Positions 1 to 13,172 of a stretch of DNA of 64,000 nt are shown here, one piece after another. Made by a program: the position numbers and the translations under genes. The first letter of the stretch is position 1. Every line of letters starts with the position of its first letter. Under the pieces are notes generated by a model. That model searched no databases and was not told the DNA's origin. It saw only the letters and a list, made by a program, of their open reading frames with translations. This DNA comes from Plantago major (Eukaryota; Streptophyta; Magnoliopsida; Lamiales; Plantaginaceae), in the NCBI GenBank assembly GCA_026545765.1, contig CM048843.1, positions 9,137,501 to 9,201,500 of the forward strand. The letters run 5' to 3'.

Positions 1-310
1 CTCCCGGGCCCGTTATGGATGAAGAAAGTAGAAAGAAGATAGAAGAGAGTTTCCCTGCCTAGAGAGTACCTGCCAGACCCCTCGTGGCCCGTCATGGAGA
101 TCAAGAAAGTACAGAGAAGAGCGAAGACATTTTCCCCTGCAGAGTACCCCGTTATGGAGATCAAGAAAAGTAGAGAGAAGATCGAAGAGAGTTTCCCCAC
201 CTAGAGAGTATCATATCCCCCCAGGCTCGTTATGGATCAAGGAAGTAGAGAGAAGATCGAAGAGAGTTTATCTGCCCAGAGAGTATATGCAGACTCCCTC
301 CTGCCCCGAA
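1..310. repeat. Short tandem repeat, about four units
   Basis: Four imperfect copies begin near 9, 88, 147 and 226. Each runs from a CCCGTTATGGA-like start through a purine-rich stretch (AAGTAGAGAGAAGATCGAAG) to a CTAGAGAGTA-like end. Spacing is about 79, 59 and 79 bases, so units vary in length. No open frame follows the repeat. The array probably continues off the left edge. I do not recognise the family. Confidence 0.7.
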
Positions 311-618
311 AAAATGTAGTTTTTACTAAGTTAATTATAAAATGTTGCGGTCGGGTCTTGTAACAAAGGTATGGAACGGGTTCGAGAACATCATTAATTC
401 GAACGGGGTTGAATTCGGGTTGGATGGAACCAGTCATTCCAGCCATAGACCGTAGAGAAGAGAACCATTATACCTCATCCTACCGATCGAATCTTATACA
501 TAAAGAAAATGAAATTGAAGGTCTTTACATGTAAAATATTGTTGATATACATGTAAAGATCAACACACCACCAATTAGCTCACGAGTGTCTCTTCTATCT
601 TCTGGAATCGAAAAGAGC
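311..618. other. Intergenic, nothing recognised
   Basis: AT-rich sequence with no convincing coding frame, splice sites or RNA gene. It separates the short tandem repeat from the AT-rich repeat family. Confidence 0.5.
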
Positions 619-2470
619 ACGTCTAGAATGTTTGATGCTAATCAAAATAATCGTATATCCGATTCAAAAAAAAGTTTGTCCAGAATGTTTGATGCTAAGC
701 TATTTATAATGAGTCTCTTTTTGAACGCTTGATGCTACGTTAATTATTTATAATGTGTTTTAATGAGTCGCTTTTAATTTTTTAATTCCATTATTTTATT
801 TTATCTTATTGAATAAATTTATATTTTATTTTAATGAATAAAATAATTTATTTAATTAATAATAGTATTCAAAATTGGTGTCTACAGATTTGTCTTGTCG
901 TGGCCAATTTAAATATATGTTAAAAATATTTTTTAGATTTTTGTAGATAAAGTTATATGAGATTAATATTTTATTTTAGTAAATGAAATGATTTATTTAA
1001 TTTTTAATAATAATAATAATAATATTAATAATTGGTGTCTATATATTCGTCTTGTCATGGTGAATTCAAATATATGTTAAAATATTTTTCGGAGTTTTGT
1101 AGATAAATTTATATGAGATTTAATCAAAGCTATATATGTAGCCAACGTACCAAAATAAACAGTGAAAGATATACTGGTTGAAAATGCAACTAATTCCATA
1201 AAATTCCACATAGGATCGATTGAATTAATTTAATAAATAATCTATTTTAAAATTAAAATTCCATTATTTTATTTTATATTATTTAATAAAGAGTAGTTCT
1301 TATGAGAGACGGTCTTATAGAGAGATTAAAAGAGACGGACAAAATTACAGTTATATCCAAAAACATTAGAGATTTTATAAGAACATCAATGATATACATA
1401 TACATAAAAATGACATAAAATGCCTACTCATAAAACATTACTGGTATTGTTTAAAACATTATACATATAATTAAGAACACCAATCCGTCTCTCAGATCTC
1501 TCACTATATATACACGTACGTCTAGAATGTTTGATGCTAATCAAAATAATCGTATATCCGATTCAAAAAAAAGTTTGTCCAGAATGTTTGATGCTAAACT
1601 ATTTATAATGAGTCTCTTTTTGAACGCTTGATGCTACGTTAATTATTTATAATGTATTTTAATGAGTTGCTTTTAATTTTTTAAATTTCATTATTTCATT
1701 TTATCTTATTTAATAAATTTATATTTTATTTTAATGAATAAAACAATTTATTTAATTAATAATAGTATTCAAAATTGGTGTCTACAGATTCGTCTTGTCG
1801 TGGCGAATTTAAATATATGTTAAAAATATTTTTTAGATTTTTGTAGATAAAGTTATATGAGATTAATATTTTATTTTAGTGAATGAAATGATTTATTTAA
1901 TTAATAATAATAATAATAATATGAGATTAATATTTTATTTTAGTGAATGAAATGATTTATTTGATTAATAATAGTAATAATAATAATAATTGGTGTCTAT
2001 AGATTCGTCTTGTCATGATGAATTCAAATATATATTTAAAATATTTTTCGGAGTTTTGTAGATAAATTTATATGAGATTTAATCAAAGCTATATATGTAG
2101 CCAACGTACCAAAATAAATAGTGAAAGATATACTGGTTGAAAATGCAACTAATTCCACAAAATTTTACGTAGGATTGAATTAATTTAATAAATACTCTAT
2201 TTTTAAAATTAAAATTCCATTATTTCATTTTATCTTATTTAATAAAGAGTAGTTCTTATGAGAGACAATCTTATAGAGAGATTAAAAGAGACGGACAAAA
2301 TTACAGTTATATCCAAAAATATTAGATATTTTATAAAAACATCAATGATATACATATACATAAAAATGACATAAAGTGCCTACTCATAAAACATTACTGA
2401 TATTGTTTAAAACATTATATATATAATTATAAACATCAATCCATCTCTCAGGTCTCTCACTATACACGCC
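619..2470. repeat. AT-rich repeat, two tandem ~0.9-kb copies
   Basis: Two long copies lie head to tail, about 619-1515 and 1517-2470. Both start with GTCTAGAATGTTTGATGC and end in CTCTCACTATA. Each holds two ~110-bp cores that start near ATTGGTGTCTA and include TTCGTCTTGTC, GAATTCAAATATAT and AATATTTTTCGGA. Each copy also has a GAGACGGTCTTATAGAGAG-type segment. Part of a third copy is split by the copia element: its left part is at about 2480-2501 and its right part at 23198-23460. Further cores lie near 26870 and 27415. No protein is encoded; the family is not one I can name. Confidence 0.75.
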
Positions 2471-2501
2471 TCTCCCAAGACTTTGTGTTTAATAAATTAA
2501 T

Positions 2502-4158
2502 TGTTAGGAATATCTGTTTAGATTTTGATCAGCAACCTAATGACTTATCTTAACTCAGAAAGGTGGTTAGTACTCTTGGTTCACTTGAACACTGTAAAAT
2601 AGAAAACTCACTAAGTATGATAGTCTAGCTAATCTTGTATAGGATGTTAGGTCTCCGAATGTAATTTTTATTTTCTGAAGAAGGCATCCAGCAGGAAAAG
2701 TTCAACGGATTTGAAGATTTAAAGACTGCACAAGATTGCTAAAGACAAAGGTTTTTAGATACCTATGACCAGATATCTTGAAGACACAAGCGTTTTTAAA
2801 TAAACAATCTTGCAAAAGATATCTGAGAAATAAAAGGTTTCTGAGACGAGAAAAGTGCCCACAGATATCTACACTCAGATACCTTGAACATAAATTATGT
2901 TTCTGAAAAGAAATATATTATAACAAGTTGTTTCAACAAGTGGTATCTGGAGTTGTGATAATCTCTTGAAAAGGACGTGCACAGCATCAGAGAAATCTGA
3001 TAGTATAAAGATCTCTGATACCATGCATAGTTCCGTTGCCACTACAGGACAAAGTATAGTACAATGCATTAAATACGCGGACAGAGATGTCTGAACAAAA
3101 ACGGTAGCTTATGAAGAAGAAGACAAACGTACTACAGTACTATACTCAGATATCAATAGTTTGAATTTGATTTAAGCCTAACGGATACTAGTCAAACGAC
3201 ACTCAAATTCATCTATAAATATCAACACTTAGACTGCTTAAGAATACACACAAAACTTACACCTTAGAACACTGAACTTACATTGAATACTCTCACAAGC
3301 TCTCTCAAGCACACTACTTACCTTCAAGCTTTCTGTTGCGACCAAAGCTCTTGATTCTAAGTAGCACAAAAGTTCTAAGTGTCCTGATCCTTAACAAGCA
3401 TTGTTATTTGTGAAAGAGTTGAACTAAGATTTCATATCTGAGATTCATTCTCTTGAACACTTATCATAAACTTGGGTCAGTAAAGAACAAGATACCATAC
3501 ATTGCAAAGTGTATTAAGTATACTTGATTCATAGAGCTATCTGCATAACTGAACAAGTTATTAAAGAAGCTCACCTGACAAACTACCTTAACCAACACCT
3601 TAATCGGCGTGGAGTACATGAAGTACTTAGTTTGGGAAACTAAGGAATAACTCCAAGGTTACTGAGCATAGGAAGTACTTAGTTTGGGAAACTAAGGAAT
3701 AGCTCAAAAGGTTTCTGAGTACAGGAAGTACTTGGCTGTGAAAGCCGAGGAATAACTCAGGGGGGGACACTTGGTTGGGAACCTAGTGTATTTATAAATC
3801 GAGAGAAGATACTTGTAAGGTTACCTCATTTATCTATCATAGTGGATTCTAGGTCTGAGAAAGACCGAAGTGGATTAGTTGAAGGATTACGCCACCTTCA
3901 GATACCACTATAAAAAGACTTGTGTTACTTACTTTCTGCAGTTTATTACTTGCTTTATTTACCTTGCAAAGTATTTACACCTATCTTTCTGAGCACGTGC
4001 ACTTATCACAGAAAAGTCTTCCGCTCTCTGAAATTAAGTATCAGAAATCTTCGCAGATATCTGAGAAACCCTGTTTATCGACAAAAGTTTTAAAAGACTA
4101 TTCAACCCCCCCCCCCCCCCCCCTCTTGTCTTTTACTTTGCCGTTATCTGGACCAACA
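2502..4158 (+). repeat. 5' LTR of the copia element
   Basis: Begins TGTTAGG and ends CCAACA, the usual TG...CA ends. It is 1657 bp against 1648 bp for the partner at 21550-23197. A TATA-like CTATAAATAT lies at 3213-3222 and is a likely promoter core. A C-homopolymer lies near the 3' end. The LTR contains several copies of a CAGATATCTGAG-like palindrome that recurs through the whole element, and two close repeats around AAGTACTTAGTTTGGGAAAC (about 3625-3740). Confidence 0.93.
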
Positions 4159-4160
4159 AG

Positions 4161-4172
4161 TGGTATCAGAGC
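4161..4172 (+). other. Primer-binding site, initiator-Met tRNA type
   Basis: TGGTATCAGAGC lies two bases after the 5' LTR. This is the standard Ty1-copia primer site, complementary to the 3' end of plant initiator methionine tRNA. Confidence 0.92.
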
Positions 4173-4292
4173 GGGAGGTTCCCAAGCCTTCTGCACTTAA
4201 CCTAGATCTCAGATAAGTGCCCACTAACTGCTTTTCACCTACACTTGATTTGTTTGTTTAGTGTGTTTGCTGCAGGATATCTTTAAGTGACG

Positions 4293-6543
4293 CCCCAATT
4301 CTCAAGCCAGAGAATTATGAGAAATGGAAGAACAACATGATGCTCCACCTAGAAGCCATCAGTGACGAAATGATCGACGTGATAAAGAATGGTCCAATAG
4401 TCATTCAACAACTCAAGCAAGTCATAGAGGTTTCAAATGGTAGAGACATAGAACAAAGCGATGGGTCTTCACAGATAGATGCGTCAACCAGTGGGAGACC
4501 TGCCAGTTAAGTTATTTACGAACCAATGCCCAGAGAGCTCTGGACATCGGAAGATGCCAAGAGAAATCGACTGGATGGTCAGGCCCGCAATATCATCATA
4601 CGTTCTACTCCAGAGCACATACAGTGTAAACTGTGGGGTGCAAAAACGGCGAAAGTGGCCTGGCAACTGATTGAAGAAATATGTGTCGGCACCTATGTTA
4701 TGAAACCCGGCGGGTCGACCCGGTTCAACCGCGACTCGGAGGGGTCCGGGCCGAAAACCCCCCAAAACCGAAAAAAATCGGGTTTCGGTAAAAACCCGGC
4801 GGAACCGGTAAAAACCCGGTTCCACCCGGGTTTCTAAAAAAAGGAAAAAAATCAAAAAACCCCAATCACAACAAAAGCCCTAATTGCTCAGTTCCTTTTC
4901 CTTTTTTGCGGCTCGTTCTTCTCCCGTGCTTTGTTATTTGTTATTTTGAACTCAATGTTATGGAGTTATGGTGACTTTGTGTTTGGATTTGAGGCATATG
5001 TCGTTTATGCAATGTTTTCTATCTTTTTTTTTTAGGTAAAAAATGTATATGTTGAATTTTTAAGGCATACATTATGTTTTATTTTTAAAAATATTTTTTA
5101 TAGGTTGACCCGAGTTGACCCGGCTGAACCTCCTACAGTAGGTAGGCCGGGTCAACGTCCGGGTCCGAGTTTCAAAACATAGGCCGGCACTGAGAAAACG
5201 AAGGAAAATAAGTTCGAAGTTTTGAAGCTCAAATTCGAAAACTTTAAACAAGGTCCCACAGAGACTCTTGATGAACTAGATTTCCGATTTACAACACTTA
5301 TGAGTGACATGGCTGCACTTGGTGAAAGTAATAGATATACCCAGTCAGAAAAGATTAAGACTATTGTGAGAAGTCTAAATCATAACTGGGAGCACACAAA
5401 GTTTTTCTACTTTAACCAAGGAATGCCAGATATCACTCCAGTGGAACTTTTCTCTCACCTTGCCACTGTTGACTAAGAGACAACTCAAAGAGAACAAACA
5501 ACTGAAAAGTTGCAGAATGTTGCTTTAGTTGCTCAAGGAGCTTCTGAAAAGAAGAAGGCAAGGAGGTGACTGAGGATGCTCTTGCTGTAAAGCAAATGAG
5601 AAAATATGTCAGTCGAGAGATTGAGAGAAGAAAAGCCAAAGAGAAGCTGAAAAAGCATCTAGGCTCAAACTATCACCAGTACAAAAATATGCAAAACTCG
5701 CTGAACAAGCCGACCCAGAAAGCATCAAGTACTGAGGAAGCAGAAATCGAAAATGATATATGTTTCTATTGTCAGAGACCTGGTCATTTCAAGAAGGATT
5801 GTCCTGCCTTCAACAAAATAAAGACAGGTGACAAGAAAGATAGAAGAATCTTCAAGAGAAGTCAGAAAGCTATGCTCACTGAAGAAAGGAAAAAGATTCA
5901 ACTCCAACTGGATGCTCTAGATATTGAGTCTGATTCTGAGGATGAGGATTCAGGTGATTCCACACTGCCTTCTCCAGAAATGTGCGGTGTTTCTCATGAA
6001 GTAATTGACTTTCGTCAAAAGAAGAAAGTGTGTGGAATGGCTGAAGAAATCTTTCCAGATATCTCCAACATTGAACCTTGTCTAATGGCTGATGAGGTAA
6101 CACATACATCCTGTTATACTTATGAAAGTGATGAGGAAGGAATCAAAGATCTGGAACATCTCAGAAAAGAACTTGATCTCTACGAAAGAGAATTTCTGAT
6201 GGTCCGAGCTAGAGCAGAGATCCTTGAAGAAGGAAAGAATTCTCTTGTAAAGGAAAATTCACAAATACTCAAGATATCTGAGAAAAAGGATGCTGGAAAT
6301 GCATTTCTCAAGGCTCAGATATCTGAGACTGAAAAGTCACATAAAGAAGCATTGGCCAATCTTCAAAAGAAATGTGAAGATCTTCTTTCTGAGAATGAAG
6401 AACTCAAAAAGAAAGAACTATCTTTTCAATCTTATGCCAAAGCTAGTGACACTCTTACTGAGGTACAATCTTATTTAAGAGATCCTTCAGAAAAGAGAGG
6501 ACTTGGGCTGGACACACACATACAGTTCTACCACTCTGAATAA
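4293..6543 (+). pseudogene. Copia gag region (fossil part)
   Basis: Readable segments resemble copia gag. There is an N-terminal stretch with ENYEKWKNNM near 4312, a UBN2-like helical part at 5222-5476, and a segment at 5566-6543 with a CCHC zinc knuckle (CFYCQRPGHFKKDC, about 5761-5802) and a long predicted coiled coil. The coiled-coil tail after the knuckle is longer than in simple copia gags. A MITE lies inside the region at 4693-5182. The region is broken and is treated as a fossil. Confidence 0.8.
4693..5182. mobile_element. hAT-like MITE in the copia gag region
   Basis: A 490-bp element with inverted ends CTATGTTATGAAACCCGG (left) and the complement of CTATGTTTTGAAACTCGG (right). It is flanked by an imperfect 8-bp duplication: GTCGGCAC at 4685-4692 and GCCGGCAC at 5183-5190. 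An 8-bp duplication fits hAT best. A Mutator-like 9-bp reading is possible but has one more mismatch. The ends are rich in CCGGGTCGACCCGG-type sequence and the middle is AT-rich. It encodes nothing. Confidence 0.8.
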
Positions 6544-7308
6544 GAGTGATGAAAGACGAACATTTGTCAGTGCTCAACAAGGTGATTCCCAAACAACCTA
6601 CAGTATCGGTCAGAAAGCTAAGGTTGTTGACAAAGGAAAGGCAGTTGCGACCAAACCTTTGTGGGAAAAACAAGTCCCAAGGAAAACTGTTGGGAATGTT
6701 TCTGAAAAGAAACATAACACTGAAAAGTGCAATCACCCACAGTGCTATGTCTCTCAGAAAGGAAGAATTGCAGGAGCTGACAAATTCTCCTATGTCACGT
6801 TTTCTGGAAAGAAAATAGATTACCCAGAGACTAGCAAAGCTGCTGAGGAAAGATCTCAGACAGCACCAGGTGCTCGAAATGGTATTGGCTATAAAGCTAT
6901 CGGTAAACAACTTGCTCGTGAGTACAAACAAGAGAAAGAACGATGGTTAAAGGCTAGAATTGCTCACAGCAATTATCAGAAGTGGAAGATGAATCAAGCC
7001 ACTAAAAATCTGAATGCCAGGGCTAGAAGAAATCTGGCTAGGAAAGCTAAGTTTGCTGAAAAACAGACTCAGAAACCTGACAGGTATTTGAAAGCACCAA
7101 ACGAAGCACCAAGGAACACACCAAGGAATAAAATAGTTCTTAATAACAATGATACTAATCATTTAACTAGAATTCCTCCTTATGTTCCTGTTAGACAAAA
7201 GAATGTTCCTAAGAAATTCATTCATAAATGGATTCCTACTGGAAGATTCTTTAGTCCAGATGGTTCCATTGTTGGTATGAGAACCTAATCTCCTATTTCC
7301 TGTTTTGT

Positions 7309-7640
7309 GCAGAACACTCTAAAGACTAATCCAAAGTGGCATTTTGATAGTGGATGTGGGAAGCACATGACAGGAGACAAAGCAAATCTGATTGACTGTA
7401 AAGTGCAATGATGGACCAATTATCGTGTTTGGAGGAGATGAAAATCCAACCATAGGATTTGGCAATCTGAAGTTTGGAGCCCTTACAATCTCTAAAGTAC
7501 TGCATGTAAAGGGATTGAAATATAATCTCCTAAGCATGAGTCAACTAGTAGACAAAGGGTACACTGCCAAGATCAAGTCAAAACTATGCAAAGTGATTGA
7601 CAATGAGTCAAAGCGCATACCTTGCAAGGCGTAAAGAAAA
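7309..7640 (+). pseudogene. Copia protease region (fossil part)
   Basis: The stretch near 7336 reads WHFDSGCGKHMTG, the aspartic protease active-site context of plant copia elements (D-S-G). A following segment at 7392-7634 matches the rest of the domain. An upstream basic, lysine-rich stretch (6503-7288) links gag to protease. It lies between gag and integrase, as expected, and is part of the broken element. Confidence 0.75.
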
Positions 7641-7654
7641 TCTTTATGTTCTGA

Positions 7655-8702
7655 TTGGGCATCCGCCACAATCAAGAATGTCTCATGGTGAGTCAATCTG
7701 GCCACACTGAAGAAAATTGGCTATGGCATAAAAGAATGAGTCACTTGAATTTCAAAACTCTGAATAAGCTAGCCAAGAAAGAGTTGGTGGTTGGTTTACC
7801 CAAAATGGCATATAGAAAAGATGGTATATGCTCAGCTTGCCAAATGGGAAAACAATCCAAAACATCTTTCAAGTCTAAAACTATACATTCCAGTGAAAGG
7901 CCACTGCAAATATTACATGTGGATCTTTTTGAATCCTCTGTAACTAGTTATGCAGGAAAGAAGTATGATCTGGTTGTTGTTGATGATTACTCAAGATTCA
8001 CTTGGGTTGTCTTTCTCAAACACAAATCTGATGCAAGGGTTGAGATACCCAACTTGCTGAATAAGCTCGAAGTCATGAAAAATGACAAGGTATCTCAGAA
8101 TCGTAATGCACCATGGTACTGAGTTTGTGAACCAGTACAAAAAAGAGTTTTGTACCTGCAAAGGTATACAACATCAACTATCTTCCGTAAGAACACCACA
8201 ACAAAATGGTGTTGCTGAAAGGAAGAATAGGACCCTCAAAGAAGCGGCAAGAACAATGCTCGCTGACACTGAAATAAGTGAAATCTATTGGGTTGAAGCT
8301 GTAAACACAGCCTGCTACACTCAAAATAGATGTATGATTAACAAACACCATGACAAAACTCCTTACGAGCTTTTCATTGGTAGACCCCCTAGTATCAAAC
8401 ATCTAAGGGTGTTTGGTTGCAGATGTTTCGTTCTTAACAATGGAAAAGAATACTTGAGAACATTTCAACCAAAGGCAGATGAAGGAGTATTTCTTGGTTA
8501 TTCTCTGAATAGAAAAGCCTATAGAATCTACAACAAAAGAACGCAAAAGATTGAGGAATCTGTTCACGTAGTATTCTATGAAGGAAACAAGAAAGTACTC
8601 TTGAATGATGATCTCTCAGATAGGTTCAAAGAACTGATGATTAAAGATTCTGAAAAAAGGATCCTCAAAAGGAAACAATTCTATTATTCAATTAGGGGAT
8701 GA
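7655..8702 (+). pseudogene. Copia integrase region (fossil part)
   Basis: The segment at 7655-8122 carries the GAG-pre-integrase zinc-binding pattern (LWHKRMSHLN, then CSACQMGK) and the start of the catalytic core (HVDLF near 7917). The segment at 8082-8702 carries TPQQNGVAERKNRT and the following core and C-terminal residues (RVFGC, FLGYS). These are standard rve-family motifs. The part is broken. Confidence 0.85.
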
Positions 8703-8787
8703 ATCTGACGATGAAAAGCAACCATTGCTTAGTAACAACCAGATGACTCTAAGACATGATGAAGAATTTCCTATGAGAATTCCATAA

Positions 8788-10279
8788 ATGGAACAGGTTA
8801 CTGAGAACCTTCATCATGTAGAGGTGTCTGAAAATGAGATTGCTAAAATGCAAGATCCAGATATCCCAAACACTGAAAGAGTGTCAGATATCCATGGCAT
8901 TTCTCATGTGTTAGATATCTCATATACTGTACAAGTATCTCATCAAGATCATATTGATTCACATTCAAATCAAAATGATATTGATCCTACTAGTTCAAAG
9001 CCCATTATGAAATGGATAAGAAATCATCCAGCAAAGGATGTGATCGGTCCGTTAGACCAAGGAGTTAGAACTAGAAGAGCAATCGCTAAAAATGCAAATT
9101 GTCTCTATGGATGTTTCATCTCAAATATTGAACCAAAAACTATAGAAGAAGCATTAAAGGATCAAGATTGGATCTCTGCAATGCAAGAAGAGTTGGATCA
9201 ATTTGAGAGAAACAAAGTCTGGAAACTGGTTCCATTTGTTGACGGAATATCTGTAATCGGAACCAAGTGGGATTTCAGAAACAAAATGAATGAGTCTGGT
9301 GAAATAACCGGAAACAAAGCTAGGTTAGTTGCGAGGATTCACCTGCATCAAGGACTAGATTTTGATGAATCTTATGCACCGGTTGCAAGATTGGATGCAA
9401 TAAGACTCTTTCTAGCCTTTGCAGCTCATAATGACTTCTGCTTTATCAAATGGATGTCAAGAGTGCATTCTTAAATGGTGAACTTCTTGAGGAAGTCTAT
9501 GTTGAGCAACCACCGTTTTGAAGTTTCCTCGAGAAAGTAGGATGGTCTATAAACTTGTAAAGCTCAGATGGCTGAAACAAGCTCCAAGAGCATGGTATGA
9601 TACATTGGCCAGATACCTACTAGAAAGTGGTTTCAAGAAAGGAGATGTTGATAAAACACTCTTCACATTAAACCATGATGGGAAACTACTTTTAGTTCAA
9701 GTATATGTTGATGACATTATATTTGGATCTAAAGACAAGCAACTTTGTGAAGACTTTGCTGAACTCATGAAATGTAAATTTGAGATGAGCATGATGGGAG
9801 AATTGAATTACTTCCTATCGCAAGTCAAGCAACTCAATGATGGAATATTCATTAGTCAAACAAAGTATGCAAAGGACATGCTCAACAAGTTTAATCTAAA
9901 GCCTTCTGAAAAGAATGCTAAGATACCTATGAGTATTGGAACCAAAATGACCTATACTGAATCTGACAAGACTGTTGAAGAACACAAGTATAGGAAATTG
10001 ATTGGGTCTCTACTGTACCTCACTGCAAGTAGACCTGATATTCAATATGCAGTTGGAGTGTGTGCTAGATTTCAGACAAATCCAATGCAATCACACTACA
10101 ACATTGCTTTAAAACTATTGAGGTATGTAAGAGTTACTGTAGAAGTTGGATTGTGGTATCCAAAAGATAGTGGATTGAGTTTGGTTGGCTATTCAGATGC
10201 CGACTATGCTGGATATTTGCTTAATAGAAAAAGCACCTCAAGAACGTGTCAATTTCTTGGTGCTAGATTGATATCTTAG
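8788..10279 (+). pseudogene. Copia reverse transcriptase region (fossil part)
   Basis: The segment at 8788-9474 holds the linker and the N-terminal palm (EALKDQDWISAMQEELDQF, then ESYAPVAR). The segment at 9518-10279 holds the catalytic YVDDI at about 9704-9718, LTASRPDIQYAV and GYSDADYAG. These are hallmarks of RVT_2, the Ty1-copia reverse transcriptase. The part is broken. Confidence 0.87.
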
Positions 10280-10654
10280 TTCTGCAAGAAACAAAATTCA
10301 ATTGCCACATCTACCACAGAGGCTAAATACATTGCTGCTGGGTGTTGTGCTTCACAGATATTGTGGAGACAACAACAACTCAGAGACTATGGACTCACTG
10401 AAGAGAAAACTCTCATTTTCTGTGACAACACAAGTGCTATTGCCATAACTCAGAATCCTAAGTTTCATGCAAGAACAAAGCACATTGATGTTAGACACCA
10501 CTTCATCAGAGACCATGTTGAAAAAAGCAATATAGAGATACTCAAGATTGGCACTGAAGACCAACTTGCAGATATCTTTACTAAGCCACTACAAGAAAGT
10601 AGATTCTTAGCCTTAAGACATAGTCTTGGACTAATGGAGCTACCAAAGAACTGA
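10280..10654 (+). pseudogene. Copia RNase H region (fossil part)
   Basis: Sequence reading STTEAKYIAA, FCDNTSAI, HARTKHIDVRHHFIRD and QLADIFTKPL is the conserved RNase H tail of plant copia polyproteins. It ends about 780 bases before the extra region begins at 11431. Confidence 0.87.
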
Positions 10655-11430
10655 AAAAGTTCAGATGTCTGAAGAAGATATCAAAGGAGAGAGAAGAGGA
10701 ATATGGAACGGGTATCCAGAAAAGAGGAATCTGGAACGGATATCCAGAAACAAAAGGCTAAAGGGTAAAATGGCTATTTGAAGATTTTTTAGACGGGTAC
10801 TTAGATATCTAGATCACTCAGTGAGGGGGAACACAAAAGAGAATAGTACAACTGTCTATAGTCAACTACCATCTTGAAATTTGTATTATTTCTATATTTG
10901 TGTAAAACTGTGAAAAGACATCAAGTATAAGATAGACTCAGATACAAACAGTACTCTCATTCACACAGAAACGTGATTCAGATAGCTAATAGCCAAAATT
11001 CATTAAATGGGCACAATTACAATTGTTGATTGTGATCATAGCTGAAGAAGCAATGGTGACCCTTGATGAAATGGGCGATTGATCTTTACGGCAGAGATTA
11101 ATTCTCTGTAAATAGTGGACTGTTGAAATTCAGACGTGGCCCACTATGCATTTAATGCCGAACAAACTTTTACCCATGCCTTACTGCAATTCACAGATAT
11201 GTATGTACAAAATCAATTTGTATGTATATGTTTGCTAGAATTACATTGCTATATATATAGGATTTTGGCAAAAGAAATTACTTTCGCCTAATCCCACATT
11301 TTGCCTTACACAAGAATAGCAAAAACCATTCTTCAACCTCTGCAAATCTCTATTTGTTTTTCTGCAAAGAATCACTAATCTCTCACCCAAATCTCTTTCA
11401 GACTTTCAAGCACTTGCATTATATAAAGAG
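10655..11430 (+). other. Spacer between copia pol and extra region
   Basis: About 780 bases without a convincing frame. It holds several ATATCTGA-type motifs and a CAGTGAGGGGGAACAC purine-rich tract at about 10819-10834 that resembles an internal polypurine tract. A TATATATAGG stretch near 11250 could be a TATA box for a separate transcript of the extra region; that is inference. Confidence 0.4.
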
Positions 11431-11939
11431 ATGGCTCCTAAACGTTCGTCCACCCAGAAATCTCAATCTTCTACCACTAGTACTGCTGAAAAGCAAGCAC
11501 CAGAATTGGTTATAGTGAACAATCGATTAGTAGGAGACTTTAATCCCGATCATTGGACTTCAAATCACAGGATGATTTGGGGTGGTACCATGATTGAGGA
11601 ATACCTCACGGCTGCTGTTGAAAACCAAGCCGGTAGGAAACTGATTCTTGACATGCTTGAAAAGGCACAAATCAAGGGTTTTCTATCTGCTCTTCCCAGT
11701 GGAATTTCTTCACTGGATGTTATCCTGTGTTTCTGAAGGCACTACAATAGTGTCTATCAAAACTAAGGTCCAAGGAAAAGAAATCCTGTTGGACTTAACA
11801 ACTTTCTGTAAGTTGTTTGATCTTCAAAATCTTGGAAAGGATTTTGAAATAGACACCAAGGATGAAGATCTCCTTGAAGGTGTAAAAATTGCATAAATTG
11901 GTGTGTGACAATCGACAAACAAGCACTACAAGAAAATCA

Positions 11940-12300
11940 AGAAAAACGACGTTATGGGCGATTTTATCCGTCCCCATAACGACGATCGCTAATCATGACG
12001 GATTCTATCCGCCTGCTTCGACGGATAATAGTTATCCGTTGCTTATTAGCGACGGATAACTTATCCGTCGCTAAATTGGGCGACGGATAATAATTATCCG
12101 TCGCCCAAGTTTGACTTTTAAAAAAAAAAATGAAATTATTAACGACAGATAATTTTATCCGTCGTTAATATTTTTAATTTTAAAAAAAAAACAAAGGGGC
12201 GACGGATAGATTATCCGTCGCTATAGGGCGACGGATACCTATCCGTCGCCCTAAATAGCGACGGATCGGCCCTTCTGGGCCGACAGATACGTGTCCATCA
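11940..12300. repeat. Left subterminal repeats of the CACTA element
   Basis: At least ten TATCCGTCG-type 9-mers in both orientations, many paired as CGACGGATAN...TATCCGTCG hairpins. In En/Spm the TNPA protein binds short subterminal repeats like these. Binding here is inferred from the family. Confidence 0.85.
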
Positions 12301-13172
12301 GCCCAGAGGGGTTTTATGCCGGGATAGAGGCCAGAATCGAGCAGAATCATCATCTTCTTCATTCTTCTTCCTCATTCTCTTCTTCTCCTCTCTTCGATTT
12401 CCGGTGAATTATTTGTTATTCCGGCCAATCTTGGTGCCTAATCGAAGCTCGTGTGACAAGGAGTTTGGTTCTTCGATCAATTTCATATTTCTACCGATTA
12501 ATCAAGGTATTTTGGCTAAAACCCTAGTTTTTAAAATTTTGGGGATTTTGTTTATTTTGATTAATTCGAGCAATTATATGTATATATGATAAGTATGTAG
12601 TAGTTAGTTTAGTTAATTTGATCAATTATATGTAATTTGATATGTAATTTGTTCAATATGATATATATATATATATATGTAATTTGATAGTTAATTTAGT
12701 TAATGATATGTATATATGTTAGGTATGTAGTATGATATGAATGTATGTAGTATGTTAAGTTTGGTATGTATGAATGTATGTAGTTAGTTTGATTTGTGTG
12801 TTAAGTATATATAGTTAGTTTAGTTAATTCGATATGTTCGTTAAGTATAGAAGTATGTAGTTTGATTTGATAAATTTGTATGTTAAGTATGTAATTTGAT
12901 ATGAATATATGTAGTAATTCGATATGTATAGAGTAATTAGTTAATTTGATATGTATGTTAAGTATATAATATATGTACTAAGAGGTTGAAATGGTTAAAA
13001 TATATGCCCAATTTTGTAACATATCGAACACTTAATTAATAATTAATTTATAAGGAACATATAATAATTAACAATTAACCTCCACAATCTTCTTATCTGA
13101 ATTGGAATCGATCTAATAAATTAAATACGATCTAATCAATTGGAACGTGTCAGGTTAAAAATAAAGTATACA

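Noticed and set aside
4161-4190. tRNA-like sequence
   Set aside because: It is the retroelement primer site; no cloverleaf can be formed around it.
9000-10654. Host reverse transcriptase or telomerase
   Set aside because: Motif order and sequence (YVDDI, SRPDIQYAV, ADIFTKPL) are plain Ty1-copia.
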